A stretch of 64,000 nucleotides of DNA from Nocardioides hwasunensis (GCF_014779665.1 NZ_JACXYY010000006.1:124001-188000); one strand, 5' to 3'. Positions 8,531-17,146 are shown, counted from the first letter of the stretch. The notes: generated by a model from the sequence alone, not told the origin. Numbers and translations are program-made.

Positions 8531-9042
8531 GGTTGCTGAGCCGTACGACGTTGAAGCAGGCCAGGGCCGCCGCCGGGCGGGTCACCGACCCCGAGCTGCC
8601 GATGCTGACCCTCGCCGACCTCGGCGTGCTCCGCGACGTCGACGTGGTGGGCGACTCGCACGTGGTCGTCGACATCACCCCGACCTATTCCGGATGCCCG
8701 GCGATGGCCGCGATGCGCGACGACCTCGTCCGCGAGCTCTCAGGTGCCGGGTTCGACCGCGTCGAGGTGCGGGTCAGCCTCGATCCGCCCTGGACGACCG
8801 ACTGGATCACGGCGGAGGGTCGGGCCGCGCTGGCCGAGGCCGGCATCTCGCCGCCCGGACCCGCGCCGTCGAGCGACGGACCGATCCCGCTCACGCTGCA
8901 GCCGATGGCCCGACAGGTGCGGTGCCCGCAGTGCGACTCGCCCGCCACCGAGCTCGTCTCGGAGTTCGGCTCGACGGCCTGCAAGGCGCAGTACCGCTGC
9001 ACCTCGTGCCTCGAGCCCTTCGACCACGTGAAGGAGATCTGA
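8527..9042 (+). CDS. paaD: Phenylacetate epoxidase maturation protein PaaD
   Basis: A 171-residue protein of the MIP18/DUF59 type. The N-terminal domain has the DPELPMLTLADLGVLRDV motif and TYSGCPAM, in which the Cys lies at the family's conserved position. The C-terminus carries a four-Cys cluster, CPQC and CTSC flanking a Cys in FGSTACKAQY, typical of PaaD. The protein is thought to help assemble iron or Fe-S centres of the epoxidase or its reductase. The GTG start at 8527 overlaps the paaC stop and is preferred over the later TTG codons. Confidence 0.93.
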   Translation: MRLLSRTTLKQARAAAGRVTDPELPMLTLADLGVLRDVDVVGDSHVVVDITPTYSGCPAMAAMRDDLVRELSGAGFDRVEVRVSLDPPWTTDWITAEGRAALAEAGISPPGPAPSSDGPIPLTLQPMARQVRCPQCDSPATELVSEFGSTACKAQYRCTSCLEPFDHVKEI

Positions 9043-9046
9043 CCCC

Positions 9047-10105
9047 GTGGCCGCCCCCACCTTCCACCGGCTCACCGTGCGCGACGTCGAGCCGCTCACC
9101 GACGACGCCGCCGCCGTCACGTTCGACGTGCCCGACGACCTGCGCGAGCTGTTCGCCTTCGAGCCGGGGGAGTCGCTCACCCTGCGCCGCGTCGTCGACG
9201 GTGTCGAGCACCGCCGCACCTACTCCATCTGCGCGCCGGCCGGTGCCGCGCCCCGCATCGGCGTGCGCGAGATCCCCGGTGGCCTGTTCTCCTCCTGGTT
9301 GATCCACCAGGTGCACCCGGGCGAGGCAGTCGAGGTCGCCGAGCCGTCGGGCAGCTTCCGTGCCGACCCGGCGATGGCCGGGCGCCATCTCTGCATCGCG
9401 GCCGGCTCCGGCATCACGCCGATGCTCTCGATCGCCGCCTCCGTCCTGGCCAACCCGGCGAGCTCGGTGACGATGCTCTACGGCAACCGCGAGACGACGT
9501 CGGTGATGTTCGCCGAGGAGCTCAGCGACCTCAAGAACCTCCACGGCCCGCGCTTCGACCTCGTCCACGTGCTCTCCCGCGAGCCGCGCGACGTCGAGCT
9601 CTTCTCCGGCCGGCTCGACGCGGACCGGCTGCGCCGACTGCTGCCGATCAAGGTGCCGCTGGCGGCCCTCGACCACGTGTGGCTGTGTGGTCCGCTCGGG
9701 CTGATCCAGGACTCCCGCACCGTGCTCGAGGAGCTCGGCGTGCCAGGCGAGAAGGTGCACTTCGAGCTGTTCTTCGTCGACGAGCCGCCGCCCACGTTGC
9801 GTCACGCCGACCGCGTCGTCGACGGAGTGACCAGCGACGTCACCGTCGTGCTCGACGGACGTACGACGACCACCCCGATGCCGCGCGACACGACGTTGCT
9901 CGACTCCGCCCAGGCCGTGCGCAGCGACCTGCCCTTCGCCTGCAAGGGCGGCGTGTGCGGCACCTGCCGGGCGAAGGTCACCGGTGGCGAGGTGGAGATG
10001 GTGCGCAACTACGCCCTCGAGCCCGCCGAGGTCGAGCAGCAGTTCGTGCTGACCTGCCAGACCTATCCCGTGAGCGACGACGTCACGGTCGACTTCGATG
10101 CCTGA
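9047..10105 (+). CDS. paaE: Phenylacetyl-CoA epoxidase reductase PaaE
   Basis: A 352-residue electron-transfer protein that passes electrons from NADPH to PaaA. It has a ferredoxin-reductase FAD domain (RRTYSICAPA near residue 62), an NAD(P) domain (GSGITPMLS), and a C-terminal plant-type 2Fe-2S ferredoxin with CKGGVCGTCRAK and a last Cys in LTCQTYP. The GTG start follows paaD by four bases. Its end overlaps the start of the paaI-type thioesterase gene by eight bases, consistent with one operon. Confidence 0.95.
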   Translation: MAAPTFHRLTVRDVEPLTDDAAAVTFDVPDDLRELFAFEPGESLTLRRVVDGVEHRRTYSICAPAGAAPRIGVREIPGGLFSSWLIHQVHPGEAVEVAEPSGSFRADPAMAGRHLCIAAGSGITPMLSIAASVLANPASSVTMLYGNRETTSVMFAEELSDLKNLHGPRFDLVHVLSREPRDVELFSGRLDADRLRRLLPIKVPLAALDHVWLCGPLGLIQDSRTVLEELGVPGEKVHFELFFVDEPPPTLRHADRVVDGVTSDVTVVLDGRTTTTPMPRDTTLLDSAQAVRSDLPFACKGGVCGTCRAKVTGGEVEMVRNYALEPAEVEQQFVLTCQTYPVSDDVTVDFDA

Positions 10106-10514
10106 GGCCGACCACCCCGAGGCTCGTGCGATGTGGGCCGCCGACGCCGCCAGCGCCATGCTCGGGATGCAGGTCGACTTCCTCGGTCCCGGCCGCGCGC
10201 GGGTGTCGATGCTCGTGCGGCCCGACATGGTCAACGGTCACGACCTCTGTCACGGCGGGTTGATCGCGAGCCTGGGCGACTCGGCGTTCGCGCTGGCCTG
10301 CAACTCCCACGGGCCGGTCACCGTCGCCGCCGGCTTCGGGGTCGACTTCCTGGTGCCGGGGCGGCTCGGCCAGACCCTCCACGCCGACGCCCGTGAGGTG
10401 TCGCGCCGTGGGCGGTCCGGGATCTACGACGTCACGGTCCGCGCCGACGACCCCGAGGCAGGCGAGGTCGTCGCCGAGTTCCGCGGTCGCAGCCGGACGA
10501 TCACGTCGCGCTGA
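10098..10514 (+). CDS. paaI: Hydroxyphenylacetyl-CoA thioesterase PaaI
   Basis: A 138-residue single hot-dog domain. The central helix region VNGHDLCHGGLIASLGDSAFALACN contains the HGG and the Asp of GDSAFA, the catalytic features of PaaI thioesterases. The enzyme is thought to free CoA trapped in aromatic or ring-hydroxylated dead-end esters of the pathway. The ATG lies inside the end of paaE (8-bp overlap). It closes the operon and converges on a secreted-protein gene seven bases away. Confidence 0.92.
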   Translation: MPEADHPEARAMWAADAASAMLGMQVDFLGPGRARVSMLVRPDMVNGHDLCHGGLIASLGDSAFALACNSHGPVTVAAGFGVDFLVPGRLGQTLHADAREVSRRGRSGIYDVTVRADDPEAGEVVAEFRGRSRTITSR

Positions 10515-10521
10515 CGCGGAG

Positions 10522-11520
10522 CTAGCGCTTCAACCGGATGGTCGCGCTGGTCCCGGCCATGCCGTGCTGGCGGGGCACCACCACGCGGTACCTCCCACGC
10601 GTTAGCGTGACGGTCATCCGGTCCTTCGGCCCCAGCGTCTGGGTGTAGCTGACCGGGCGCCACGACCTGCCACGCTTGCGCTGGATGGTCAGGCGGTAGT
10701 TCGACGGGTTGAGGTTCGGGTCGACGTCGATGCGCAGCCGCGACTTCTTCAGGGCCTTCAGCGTGACGGTGATGCGCGGTTCTGCCGGGGGCGGCGGTGG
10801 TGGTGACGGCGGGGCCGGCGGCGGCGGAGGTGCCGGCGCGACGACGGTGAACGCGTACGCCGCTGGGCTCGGATCGACGGTGCCGGCGGCATTCGTCGCG
10901 ACGACCTCGAACGTGTGCGCGCCGACCGCGACGGTGTGGGCAGCGGGGCTGGTGCAGGGCTCCCACGCAGCCTGGTCGAGACGGCACCGGAACGTGCTCG
11001 GCTCGTCGGCGCGGAAGGCGAAGGCCACCGAGGTGTCGGTGCCCTCGACCGGTGGGCCCGCGGTGATCGCCGTCTCCGGTGGGACGTCGGCGATCGTGAC
11101 GACTCCCTGGGGGAGGTCCACTGTCTGCGTCGGTCCGAGGAAGTAGACGTAGACGGCTTGGGGCCCGTGCTGCGAGACGGCCACCGTCCGGTCGATCCCC
11201 TGGTTCGGGCCGACCCCGTACACGTCCGCCACGTCCTGCCGGGGTTGATCAGTCGACCCGACCACGTACCCGGGCGCACCGGATCCGGCCGGCCCGCCCA
11301 CATACACGTGGACTGCCAGCGGGCTGCTGGGTGCGGCGTCGTCGAAGGCCCATCCGGCGAGCCGGAGCGTCCCAGGTCTCTCCGAGCGCACCAGGTCGAC
11401 CGCGGCGTGGACCGTGCCGGCGTGCGCCGGGGGCGCCACGAGGGCCAACATCCCTGTCGCGACGACGAGCGCCAGTCCCGGGGGCAGGCACGAGCGCAAC
11501 ATGGCGTGGAAGCGTCGCAC
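10522..11520 (-). CDS. Secreted Ig-like-domain protein, function unknown
   Basis: A 332-residue exported protein. The first 35 residues form a signal peptide with a VATGMLALVAPPAHA cleavage region. A 110-residue beta-rich domain follows, then an Ig-like segment with TAITAGPPVEGTDTSVAFAF and FRCRLDQAAWEPC, a pattern common in surface proteins that begin with a conditional 'if exposed' fold. A Pro-rich linker of about 20 residues separates this from a basic C-terminal domain ending in IRLKR. GTG 11520 is the listed start; an ATG six codons later (11502) would also give a good signal peptide. There is no recognisable enzyme motif. Confidence 0.7.
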   Translation of the reverse strand: MRRFHAMLRSCLPPGLALVVATGMLALVAPPAHAGTVHAAVDLVRSERPGTLRLAGWAFDDAAPSSPLAVHVYVGGPAGSGAPGYVVGSTDQPRQDVADVYGVGPNQGIDRTVAVSQHGPQAVYVYFLGPTQTVDLPQGVVTIADVPPETAITAGPPVEGTDTSVAFAFRADEPSTFRCRLDQAAWEPCTSPAAHTVAVGAHTFEVVATNAAGTVDPSPAAYAFTVVAPAPPPPPAPPSPPPPPPAEPRITVTLKALKKSRLRIDVDPNLNPSNYRLTIQRKRGRSWRPVSYTQTLGPKDRMTVTLTRGRYRVVVPRQHGMAGTSATIRLKR

Positions 11521-11569
11521 CTTCGTCCCCCGACGATCGCTGGTGGTGGTCGGGGAAAACCTAGACGAG

Positions 11570-12163
11570 TCAGCGGTGTCGCGAAAGCCCGTCGAAGGCC
11601 AGCGTGGTGACCGCGTCGGCGAGCACGTCCGCGTCGCCCTCGTCGCGCAGCCACTCGGTCAGCGAGTTGACCATGCCGAAGATCAGCCGGCTGATCAGGT
11701 GTGGGTCGATGTCGTCGCGGATCGCGCCGGCCCCGGCGGCCTCCTGGACCATCTCGGCGAGACGCTGGTCGATGTCGCGCCGGCGGGCGAGGGCGTCCTG
11801 CTCGGTCGGGGTGTTGCCCCGCACACGCAGCAGCAACGTCACTGCGGGCAGGTGCTGGGCCAGCACCACGACGCTGGAGCGGACGGCCTCGCGCAGCCGC
11901 TCATCGGGGGAGTACGACGCCTCGGCGCGCACCGCGTCGAGGGCGGACGAGAGCTCCCCGAGGGCTTCGTCGAGCGCCCGCTCGAGCAAGTGCTCCTTGC
12001 TGGGGACGTGGTGGTAGATCGCCGACTTCGTCAGCCCCAGCTCGCGGGCGAGGTCACCGACGCTGGTGGCGTCGTAGCCTTGCTTGTTGAAGAGCTCGAT
12101 GGCGACGCGGAGCACCGATGCCTGGTCGTGGCCCGGCCGGCCCCGGCGTGCGCGTTCTGCCAT
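11570..12163 (-). CDS. paaR: TetR-family transcriptional regulator, probable PaaR
   Basis: A 197-residue repressor. The N-terminal helix-turn-helix spans roughly residues 25-55 (SVGDLARELGLTKSAIYHHV), with the usual TetR KEHLLE helix after it. The helical C-terminal domain would bind an acyl-CoA ligand. It is divergent from paaK with 42 bases between, and lies directly beyond the paa operon, so regulation of phenylacetate genes by phenylacetyl-CoA is the natural inference. The symbol rests on location, not on a sequence match. Confidence 0.8.
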   Translation of the reverse strand: MAERARRGRPGHDQASVLRVAIELFNKQGYDATSVGDLARELGLTKSAIYHHVPSKEHLLERALDEALGELSSALDAVRAEASYSPDERLREAVRSSVVVLAQHLPAVTLLLRVRGNTPTEQDALARRRDIDQRLAEMVQEAAGAGAIRDDIDPHLISRLIFGMVNSLTEWLRDEGDADVLADAVTTLAFDGLSRHR

Positions 12164-12180
12164 GGCTGAACGTTCTCACG

Positions 12181-12194
12181 ACTGACCTCGGACC
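12181..12194. promoter_or_regulatory. Degenerate operator candidate between paaR-like gene and paaK
   Basis: ACTGACCTCGGACC shares ACTGACC and a G-rich right half with the minus-strand reading of the perfect palindrome in the paaZ-paaA spacer (ACTGACCGATCGGTC). The right half is imperfect. It sits between the divergent TetR gene and paaK, just ahead of the paaK ribosome binding site. Confidence 0.35.
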
Positions 12195-12205
12195 CGGAGG
12201 ACCAC

Positions 12206-13513
12206 GTGCACGACCTCGCTCCCCAGCCCGGTGACCTCGACCCCATCGAGACGGCGCCCGTCGAGGAGCTGCGCGCGCTCCAGCTCGAGCGGCTCCGGTG
12301 GTCGGTGCGCCACGCCCACGACCACGTCGCGCACTACCGGCAGGCCTTCGACGAGGCCGGGGTGGGCCCGGACGACATCGAGACGCTGGCCGACCTCGCC
12401 CGACTCCCGTTCACGACCAAGGCGACGCTGCGAGACCACTACCCGTTCGGCATGTTCGCGGTGCCTCGCGAGGACGTCGTACGCCTCCACGCCTCCAGTG
12501 GCACGACCGGCAAGCCGACCGTGGTCGGCTACACCCGCGACGACCTCGACATGTGGGCCGACGTCGTCGCCCGCTCGATCCGCGCGGCCGGCGGCCGGAA
12601 GGGAATGGTGCTGCACAACGCCTACGGCTACGGCCTCTTCACCGGTGGCCTCGGCGCGCATGCCGGTGCCGAGCGTCTCGGGTGCACCGTCGTACCGGTC
12701 TCCGGCGGCATGACGCAGCGCCAGGTCCAGCTGATCCTCGACTTCGAGCCCGACGTGATCATGGTGACGCCGTCCTACATGCTCTCGATCATCGACGAGC
12801 TCGAGGCGCAGGGCGTCGACCCGCGCTCCACCTCTCTCAAGGTCGGCATCTTCGGGGCCGAGCCGTGGACCAACGACATGCGCCGCGAGATGGAGGAGCG
12901 CACCGACATGCACGCGGTCGACATCTACGGCTTGTCCGAGGTGATCGGCCCCGGCGTCGCGAGCGAGTGCGTGGAGACCAAGGACGGCCTGCACGTGTGG
13001 GAGGACCACTTCTATCCGGAGGTGATCGACCCGGTGACCGGTGAGGTGCTGCCCGACGGCGAGGAGGGCGAGCTGGTCCTCACCACCCTCACCAAGCAGG
13101 CGATGCCGGTCATCCGCTACCGCACCCGCGACCTGACCCGGTTGCTGCCCGGCACCGCGCGGACGATGCGGCGGATGGAGAAGATCACCGGTCGCACCGA
13201 CGACATGATCATCCTGCGCGGGGTCAACCTGTTCCCGACCCAGATCGAGGAGGTCGTCCTCGCCATCCCGGCCCTCTCGCCCCACTTCCAGTGCCACCTC
13301 GACCGCAGCGGCAACCTCGACACCCTCACCGTGCGCGTGGAGCAGCGCGAGCACACGACGCCGGCCGAGGCCGCCGCGGCGCAGGCGGAGCTCGGTCAGC
13401 GGATCAAGGACTCGATCGGGGTCAGCGTCGCCGTCGAGGTCGTCGACGTGGCGTCCATCGAGCGCTCGGTCGGCAAGATGCGTCGCATCGTCGACCACCG
13501 CCCGCCACGCTGA
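12206..13513 (+). CDS. paaK: Phenylacetate-CoA ligase PaaK
   Basis: A 435-residue AMP-forming ligase that activates phenylacetate to phenylacetyl-CoA, the first step of the pathway. The phosphate-binding loop SSGTTGKP lies at residues 97-104, the adenine-binding YGLSEVIGPG is near residue 250, and the hinge/C-terminal domain carries GRTDDMIILRGVNLFPTQIEE, characteristic of PaaK. The GTG start has CCGGAGG about six bases upstream. It is divergent from the TetR gene, so both can be controlled by one operator region. The protein length matches the family. Confidence 0.96.
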   Translation: MHDLAPQPGDLDPIETAPVEELRALQLERLRWSVRHAHDHVAHYRQAFDEAGVGPDDIETLADLARLPFTTKATLRDHYPFGMFAVPREDVVRLHASSGTTGKPTVVGYTRDDLDMWADVVARSIRAAGGRKGMVLHNAYGYGLFTGGLGAHAGAERLGCTVVPVSGGMTQRQVQLILDFEPDVIMVTPSYMLSIIDELEAQGVDPRSTSLKVGIFGAEPWTNDMRREMEERTDMHAVDIYGLSEVIGPGVASECVETKDGLHVWEDHFYPEVIDPVTGEVLPDGEEGELVLTTLTKQAMPVIRYRTRDLTRLLPGTARTMRRMEKITGRTDDMIILRGVNLFPTQIEEVVLAIPALSPHFQCHLDRSGNLDTLTVRVEQREHTTPAEAAAAQAELGQRIKDSIGVSVAVEVVDVASIERSVGKMRRIVDHRPPR

Positions 13514-13711
13514 TCCGGGGTTGTTTACCGGCGGACGGCGCCCGGGGGCTACAGTGGTCGCAGCGTCCCGACGCCGTGCCGCCGCTGATCCCCCCGATCC
13601 ACCGGCCACGACCCAGACGCCCGCTCCACACCTGACGCCGCGGCGTGCAGGTCAGGGCCTCGCCACAGGCTCGCCTGCTCCGCGACGCGTATCCGAGTCC
13701 GGGAGGACCCC

Positions 13712-15826
13712 TTGGCCCAGCGCCAGCGCTCACGCGGCGGTCGCCGCACCCCTGCACAAGCCCGCCACAAGGACAACGAGGGCATCGTCCCCGTCCTGGC
13801 GCGTGCGGTGCGCGAGCTCGAGTCCGCGGTGCAGCGCGGTCCGTTGGCCCCGGGCCAGCGCGTCCGGTTCCAGGTCGTCGCGCTCCTGGTGCGCGAGCAC
13901 CGGCAGGACGTCAAGGCCTCGACCGAGCTGAGCGACCCGCAGAAGGCCGACGAGCTCAAGCGTCTCGACGGCATCGCGACGATCCTCGCCAAGACCGCGA
14001 CCCGCGACCCCTCCCTCTTCGGCCTGCTCTCGGAGGAGTCCGTCGTCACCGACAGTGCGCGCGACCTGCGCCTGGAGATGCTCCGCAAGGCCGGCGTCGA
14101 GGTGGCGCCGGAGGAGCCCAAGCCCGACGACGAGGCCGGCCCGGGCCTGGGCGAGCGCCGGGTCATCCCGCAGTCCGTGGTCCAGCACCAGCTGGCCAAC
14201 CCGTTCCTCGTGCCCGACTTCGGGATCGGCCGCGAGCGCCGCAGCACCCACGGGCGCCTCACCACCTGGGAGCTGCTCGGGCCGCTCTTCCGCTCCTTCG
14301 AGCTCGGTGGGTCCTCCTCCTGCATGGAGCTGCCCGAGCCGACCACCCTCGACGCGCCCGGCAAGCTCGAGCTGATGCCCCACCAGGCCGCGATGATCGC
14401 CTCGGCGGCCGAGGGTCACCGCACCTTCCTGCTCGCCGACGAGCCGGGCCTCGGCAAGACCGCCCAAGCGCTCCTCGCCGCGCAGGCGGCCAACGCCTTC
14501 CCCCTGCTCGTGGTGTGCCCCAACGTCGTCAAGACCAACTGGGCCCGCGAGACCGAGCGCTGGACGCCGCGCCGCCGCGCGACGGTCATCCACGGTGACG
14601 GCGACCGGGTCGACGCCTTCGCCGACGTCGTCATCGTCAACTACGAGATCCTCGACCGCCACGTCGGCTGGCTGGGCGACTTCGGCTTCCGCGGCATGGT
14701 CGTCGACGAGGCGCACTTCATCAAGAACAAGACCTCGCAGCGCTCGCGCCACGTGCTCGAGCTCTCCGAGCGGCTGCGCTCGCGCACCGCGCGGCCGCTG
14801 CTGATGGCGCTGACCGGCACCCCGCTGATCAACGACATCGAGGACTTCCGCGCGATCTGGCAGTTCCTCGGCTGGATCGACGACCACAAGCCGATGGCGC
14901 GCCTGATGGAGGCGCTGGAGGAGACCGACCTGACGCCGGCCGACCCGCCGTTCTACCCCGCGGCGCGCAAGGCCGTGATCGACATGGGCATCGTGCGACG
15001 GCGCAAGGTCGACGTGGCCGAGGACATCCCGGCACGCCGCATCGCCGACATCCCCGTCGAGCTCGACGACGAGGACACCCGCTCGATCCGCGCGGCCGAG
15101 GAGGACCTGGCCCGCCGGCTCGTGCAGCGCTACAAGGCGGCGCTGGAGACCCGGCGTACGGGCTCCGTCGTCGACGGCATCGACCACGAGCTCGTCCGCC
15201 GCGTGGCGACGTGGGAGCGCGAGGAGATGGACAAGGGCACCGGCGGGGAGAACGTCTTCTCGATGTTCCGCCGCATCGGTCGCGCCAAGGCCGGACTCTC
15301 CGCCGACTACGCCGCCCAGCTCGCCCGCAACGTCGGCAAGGTCGTCTTCTTCGCCCGCCACGTCGACGTGATGGACATCGCCGAGGAGACCTTCACGCGC
15401 CGGGGGCTCAAGCACACCTCGATCCGTGGCGACCAGACGCCGAAGGCGCGCGAGAAGGCGATCGAGGGCTTCGTCAACGACCCCGACGTGCAGGTCATCG
15501 TCTGCTCGCTGGCCGCGGCCGGCGTCGGTGTCAACCTCCAGGTCGCCTCCAACGTGGTGCTCTCCGAGCTCTCGTGGACCGACGCCGAGCAGACGCAGGC
15601 GATCGACCGCGTGCACCGCATCGGGCAGAGCGACCCGGTCACCGCGTGGCGCATCATCGCCGCCCAGACGATCGACACCCGGATCGCCGAGCTGATCGAC
15701 TCCAAGGCCGGTCTCGCCGCCCGGGCGCTCGACGGGTCGGACGCGGACGTCGGCTCCTCGGCCAACATCCAGACCGAGGCCCTGGTCGCGCTGCTCACCG
15801 ACGCGCTGGAGCGCGAGCTCGGCTGA
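13712..15826 (+). CDS. SNF2-family DEAD/DEAH-box helicase
   Basis: A 704-residue helicase-like ATPase. After about 220 residues of unfamiliar N-terminal sequence comes the first RecA-like lobe with Walker A EPGLGKT (244-250), the DEAH box (332-335) and the ALTGTP motif. The second lobe holds VIVCSLAAAGVGVNLQ and the arginine-finger motif VHRIGQSDPV, diagnostic of SNF2 translocases. The start is TTG at 13712 with GGGAGGA six bases upstream; no ATG or GTG has such support. SNF2 proteins of this size remodel DNA-protein complexes or serve in defence or repair; no partner gene is adjacent. Confidence 0.9.
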   Translation: MAQRQRSRGGRRTPAQARHKDNEGIVPVLARAVRELESAVQRGPLAPGQRVRFQVVALLVREHRQDVKASTELSDPQKADELKRLDGIATILAKTATRDPSLFGLLSEESVVTDSARDLRLEMLRKAGVEVAPEEPKPDDEAGPGLGERRVIPQSVVQHQLANPFLVPDFGIGRERRSTHGRLTTWELLGPLFRSFELGGSSSCMELPEPTTLDAPGKLELMPHQAAMIASAAEGHRTFLLADEPGLGKTAQALLAAQAANAFPLLVVCPNVVKTNWARETERWTPRRRATVIHGDGDRVDAFADVVIVNYEILDRHVGWLGDFGFRGMVVDEAHFIKNKTSQRSRHVLELSERLRSRTARPLLMALTGTPLINDIEDFRAIWQFLGWIDDHKPMARLMEALEETDLTPADPPFYPAARKAVIDMGIVRRRKVDVAEDIPARRIADIPVELDDEDTRSIRAAEEDLARRLVQRYKAALETRRTGSVVDGIDHELVRRVATWEREEMDKGTGGENVFSMFRRIGRAKAGLSADYAAQLARNVGKVVFFARHVDVMDIAEETFTRRGLKHTSIRGDQTPKAREKAIEGFVNDPDVQVIVCSLAAAGVGVNLQVASNVVLSELSWTDAEQTQAIDRVHRIGQSDPVTAWRIIAAQTIDTRIAELIDSKAGLAARALDGSDADVGSSANIQTEALVALLTDALERELG

Positions 15827-15877
15827 TCACCCCCTCGGGCCTTGTCCCGCCCCGGCGGGTCAGGTACGCCTGTAGGC

Positions 15878-16354
15878 ATGACTGAGGATCGCGAGACCTA
15901 CCTCGACATGTCGGTGGACGACGAGGACCAGCTCCAGCCCGAGGACACGCTCGACGACGGTGACCTCACCGATGTGCTGGACCGCGGCTACTCGCCGCCG
16001 GACCGGGCCCCCAAGGGCTACGACGACTACCCGACCGAGGCCGAGCGCCTCCAGGGGGAGTCCCTCGACGAGAAGCTGGCCGAGGAGGAGCCCGAGCCCG
16101 ACCCGTACGCCGAGGCCGCCAAGGACGCGGACCCCGACCGCGAGGACGAGAACGCCCTCGACGAGCAGCTCGGCCTCGACGAGGCCGACGAGCGCACCGG
16201 TCGCCTGGTCGCACCCGACGAGGGGCTGGGGGAGGACCTCGACAAGCAGGAGGTCGCCTACGACGTCGGCATCGACGGCGCCGGCGCCTCCGCCGAGGAG
16301 GCCGCCATGCACGTCACCCGCGAGCCCGAGCCGCCGGAGGACCTCGAGCCCTGA
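15878..16354 (+). CDS. DUF5709 family acidic protein
   Basis: A 158-residue, very acidic protein starting MTEDRETY. The opening SVDDEDQLQPEDTLDD, then DVLDRGYSPPDR and the GESLDEKLAEE segment match the actinobacterial DUF5709 family. It is predicted to be soluble and largely disordered. ATG 15878 is chosen over the upstream GTG at 15842 because the conserved region starts just after it. It follows the helicase gene by 51 bases, and a long perfect hairpin begins 19 bases after its stop. Family function is unknown. Confidence 0.8.
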   Translation: MTEDRETYLDMSVDDEDQLQPEDTLDDGDLTDVLDRGYSPPDRAPKGYDDYPTEAERLQGESLDEKLAEEEPEPDPYAEAAKDADPDREDENALDEQLGLDEADERTGRLVAPDEGLGEDLDKQEVAYDVGIDGAGASAEEAAMHVTREPEPPEDLEP

Positions 16355-16373
16355 GCGAGACTCACGTCGCATC

Positions 16374-16418
16374 AAGGTCGAAGTCCGCTCGTACCTGCTG
16401 CGAGCGGACTTCGACCTT
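16374..16418. terminator. 18-bp perfect hairpin after the DUF5709 gene
   Basis: The arm AAGGTCGAAGTCCGCTCG (16374-16391) is exactly repeated in inverse at 16401-16418 around a nine-base loop. The following GTCGTCTCTTGTCGTCTCT is only moderately T-rich. It is likely a strong transcription terminator for the helicase/DUF5709 unit, though the perfect arms would also suit a mobile or regulatory palindrome. Confidence 0.6.
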
Positions 16419-16476
16419 GTCGTCTCTTGTCGTCTCTGTTGACGCCTGCGGTGAGAGTCGACGCTCGGTCGCAACT

Positions 16477-16505
16477 TCGGACACGTGTCCGAGATGTTGC
16501 CCTCA
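16477..16505 (+). repeat. Intergenic repeat copy 1 (ACACGTGTCCGAGATGTTGC element)
   Basis: The 25-bp element 16481-16505 begins ACACGTGTCCGAGATGTTGC and ends CCTCA. In this copy it overlaps a perfect 16-bp palindrome, TCGGACACGTGTCCGA, at 16477-16492, with GCAAC and GTTGC as outer arms. Confidence 0.8.
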
Positions 16506-16533
16506 GGCGCCGGGTCGAGGGGCGGATCCGGCA

Positions 16534-16558
16534 ACACGTGTCCGAGATGTTGCCCTCA
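16534..16558 (+). repeat. Intergenic repeat copy 2
   Basis: An exact second copy of the 25-bp element, 53 bases downstream of the first in the same orientation. It is preceded by GGCA, so the left flank differs from copy 1. Confidence 0.8.
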
Positions 16559-16577
16559 GAGAGCGACCTCGGGGGCG

Positions 16578-16594
16578 ACATCTCGGACACGTGT
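16578..16594 (-). repeat. Inverted partial copy of the same repeat
   Basis: ACATCTCGGACACGTGT is the reverse complement of the first 17 bases of the element. Copies 2 and 3 could therefore pair as a stem enclosing about 27 bases in RNA, or present paired protein sites in DNA. Confidence 0.75.
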
Positions 16595-16671
16595 GAACCT
16601 GTGCCGCGGAACCGGGCCGCCGTCACCTGACGTGGGGCACGAGGTGGGGACCCGGTCTCTAGGCTCGTCGC

Positions 16672-17124
16672 ATGTTCACGCGTCGCTCCCGCCCACAGCC
16701 ACCGGTGATGCGCACGGACGCGGAGTGGCGGGCGCAGCTGGGTGCCGAGGCGTACCGCGTGCTTCGCCGGGCCGGCACCGAGGCGCCGGGGAGCAGTCCG
16801 TACGTCCACCCGACGGCCGGTGCCGAGGGCGTCTACAGGTGCGCGGGCTGCGGCACCGAGCTGTTCCGAGCAGGCGACCAGTTCGACTCCGGGACGGGCT
16901 GGCCCAGCTTCTCGGATCCGGCCACGCGTGATGCCGTGTCGATCCGGACCGACTTCAAGCTGCTGGTCCCGCGACGCGAGGCGAGCTGCTCCAGCTGCGG
17001 TGGGCACCTGGGACACGTGTTCGGTGACGGGCCCACGCCGACCGGTCGACGATGGTGCATCAACGGCGCCGCCCTCACCCTCGACGAGGATCCACCCGAG
17101 GCGACCGAGGAGACGACCGCCTAG
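16672..17124 (+). CDS. msrB: Peptide-methionine (R)-S-oxide reductase MsrB
   Basis: A 150-residue enzyme that reduces methionine-R-sulfoxide in oxidised proteins. The zinc site is given by two CxxC pairs, CAGC and CSSC; the substrate region is FDSGTGWPSF, and GGHLGHVF is the family signature. The catalytic Cys is in RRWCINGAAL, where most family members have RYCxNSAAL, a small variation. The N-terminus begins with a short basic tail. It stands alone on the plus strand after the repeat-bearing spacer and converges on a WYL regulator gene. Confidence 0.93.
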   Translation: MFTRRSRPQPPVMRTDAEWRAQLGAEAYRVLRRAGTEAPGSSPYVHPTAGAEGVYRCAGCGTELFRAGDQFDSGTGWPSFSDPATRDAVSIRTDFKLLVPRREASCSSCGGHLGHVFGDGPTPTGRRWCINGAALTLDEDPPEATEETTA

Positions 17125-17146
17125 AGGCCGCCGGTCCGGGCGCCGG

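Larger units (their letters stand above)
16355..16671. other. Intergenic region with a long hairpin and repeat copies
   Basis: This 317-base gap between the DUF5709 gene and msrB has no convincing gene. It contains an 18-bp perfect hairpin, two direct copies of a 25-bp element and one inverted partial copy (all listed separately). The last 75 bases before msrB are ordinary promoter-length sequence without a clear motif. Confidence 0.7.

Noticed and set aside
12603..12640. GGGAAT sequence as a SigR promoter
   Set aside because: It lies within paaK and no GTT is found 18 bases downstream.
16477..16594. Possible CRISPR array
   Set aside because: Only two direct copies and one inverted partial copy occur, with no regular spacers and no cas genes.
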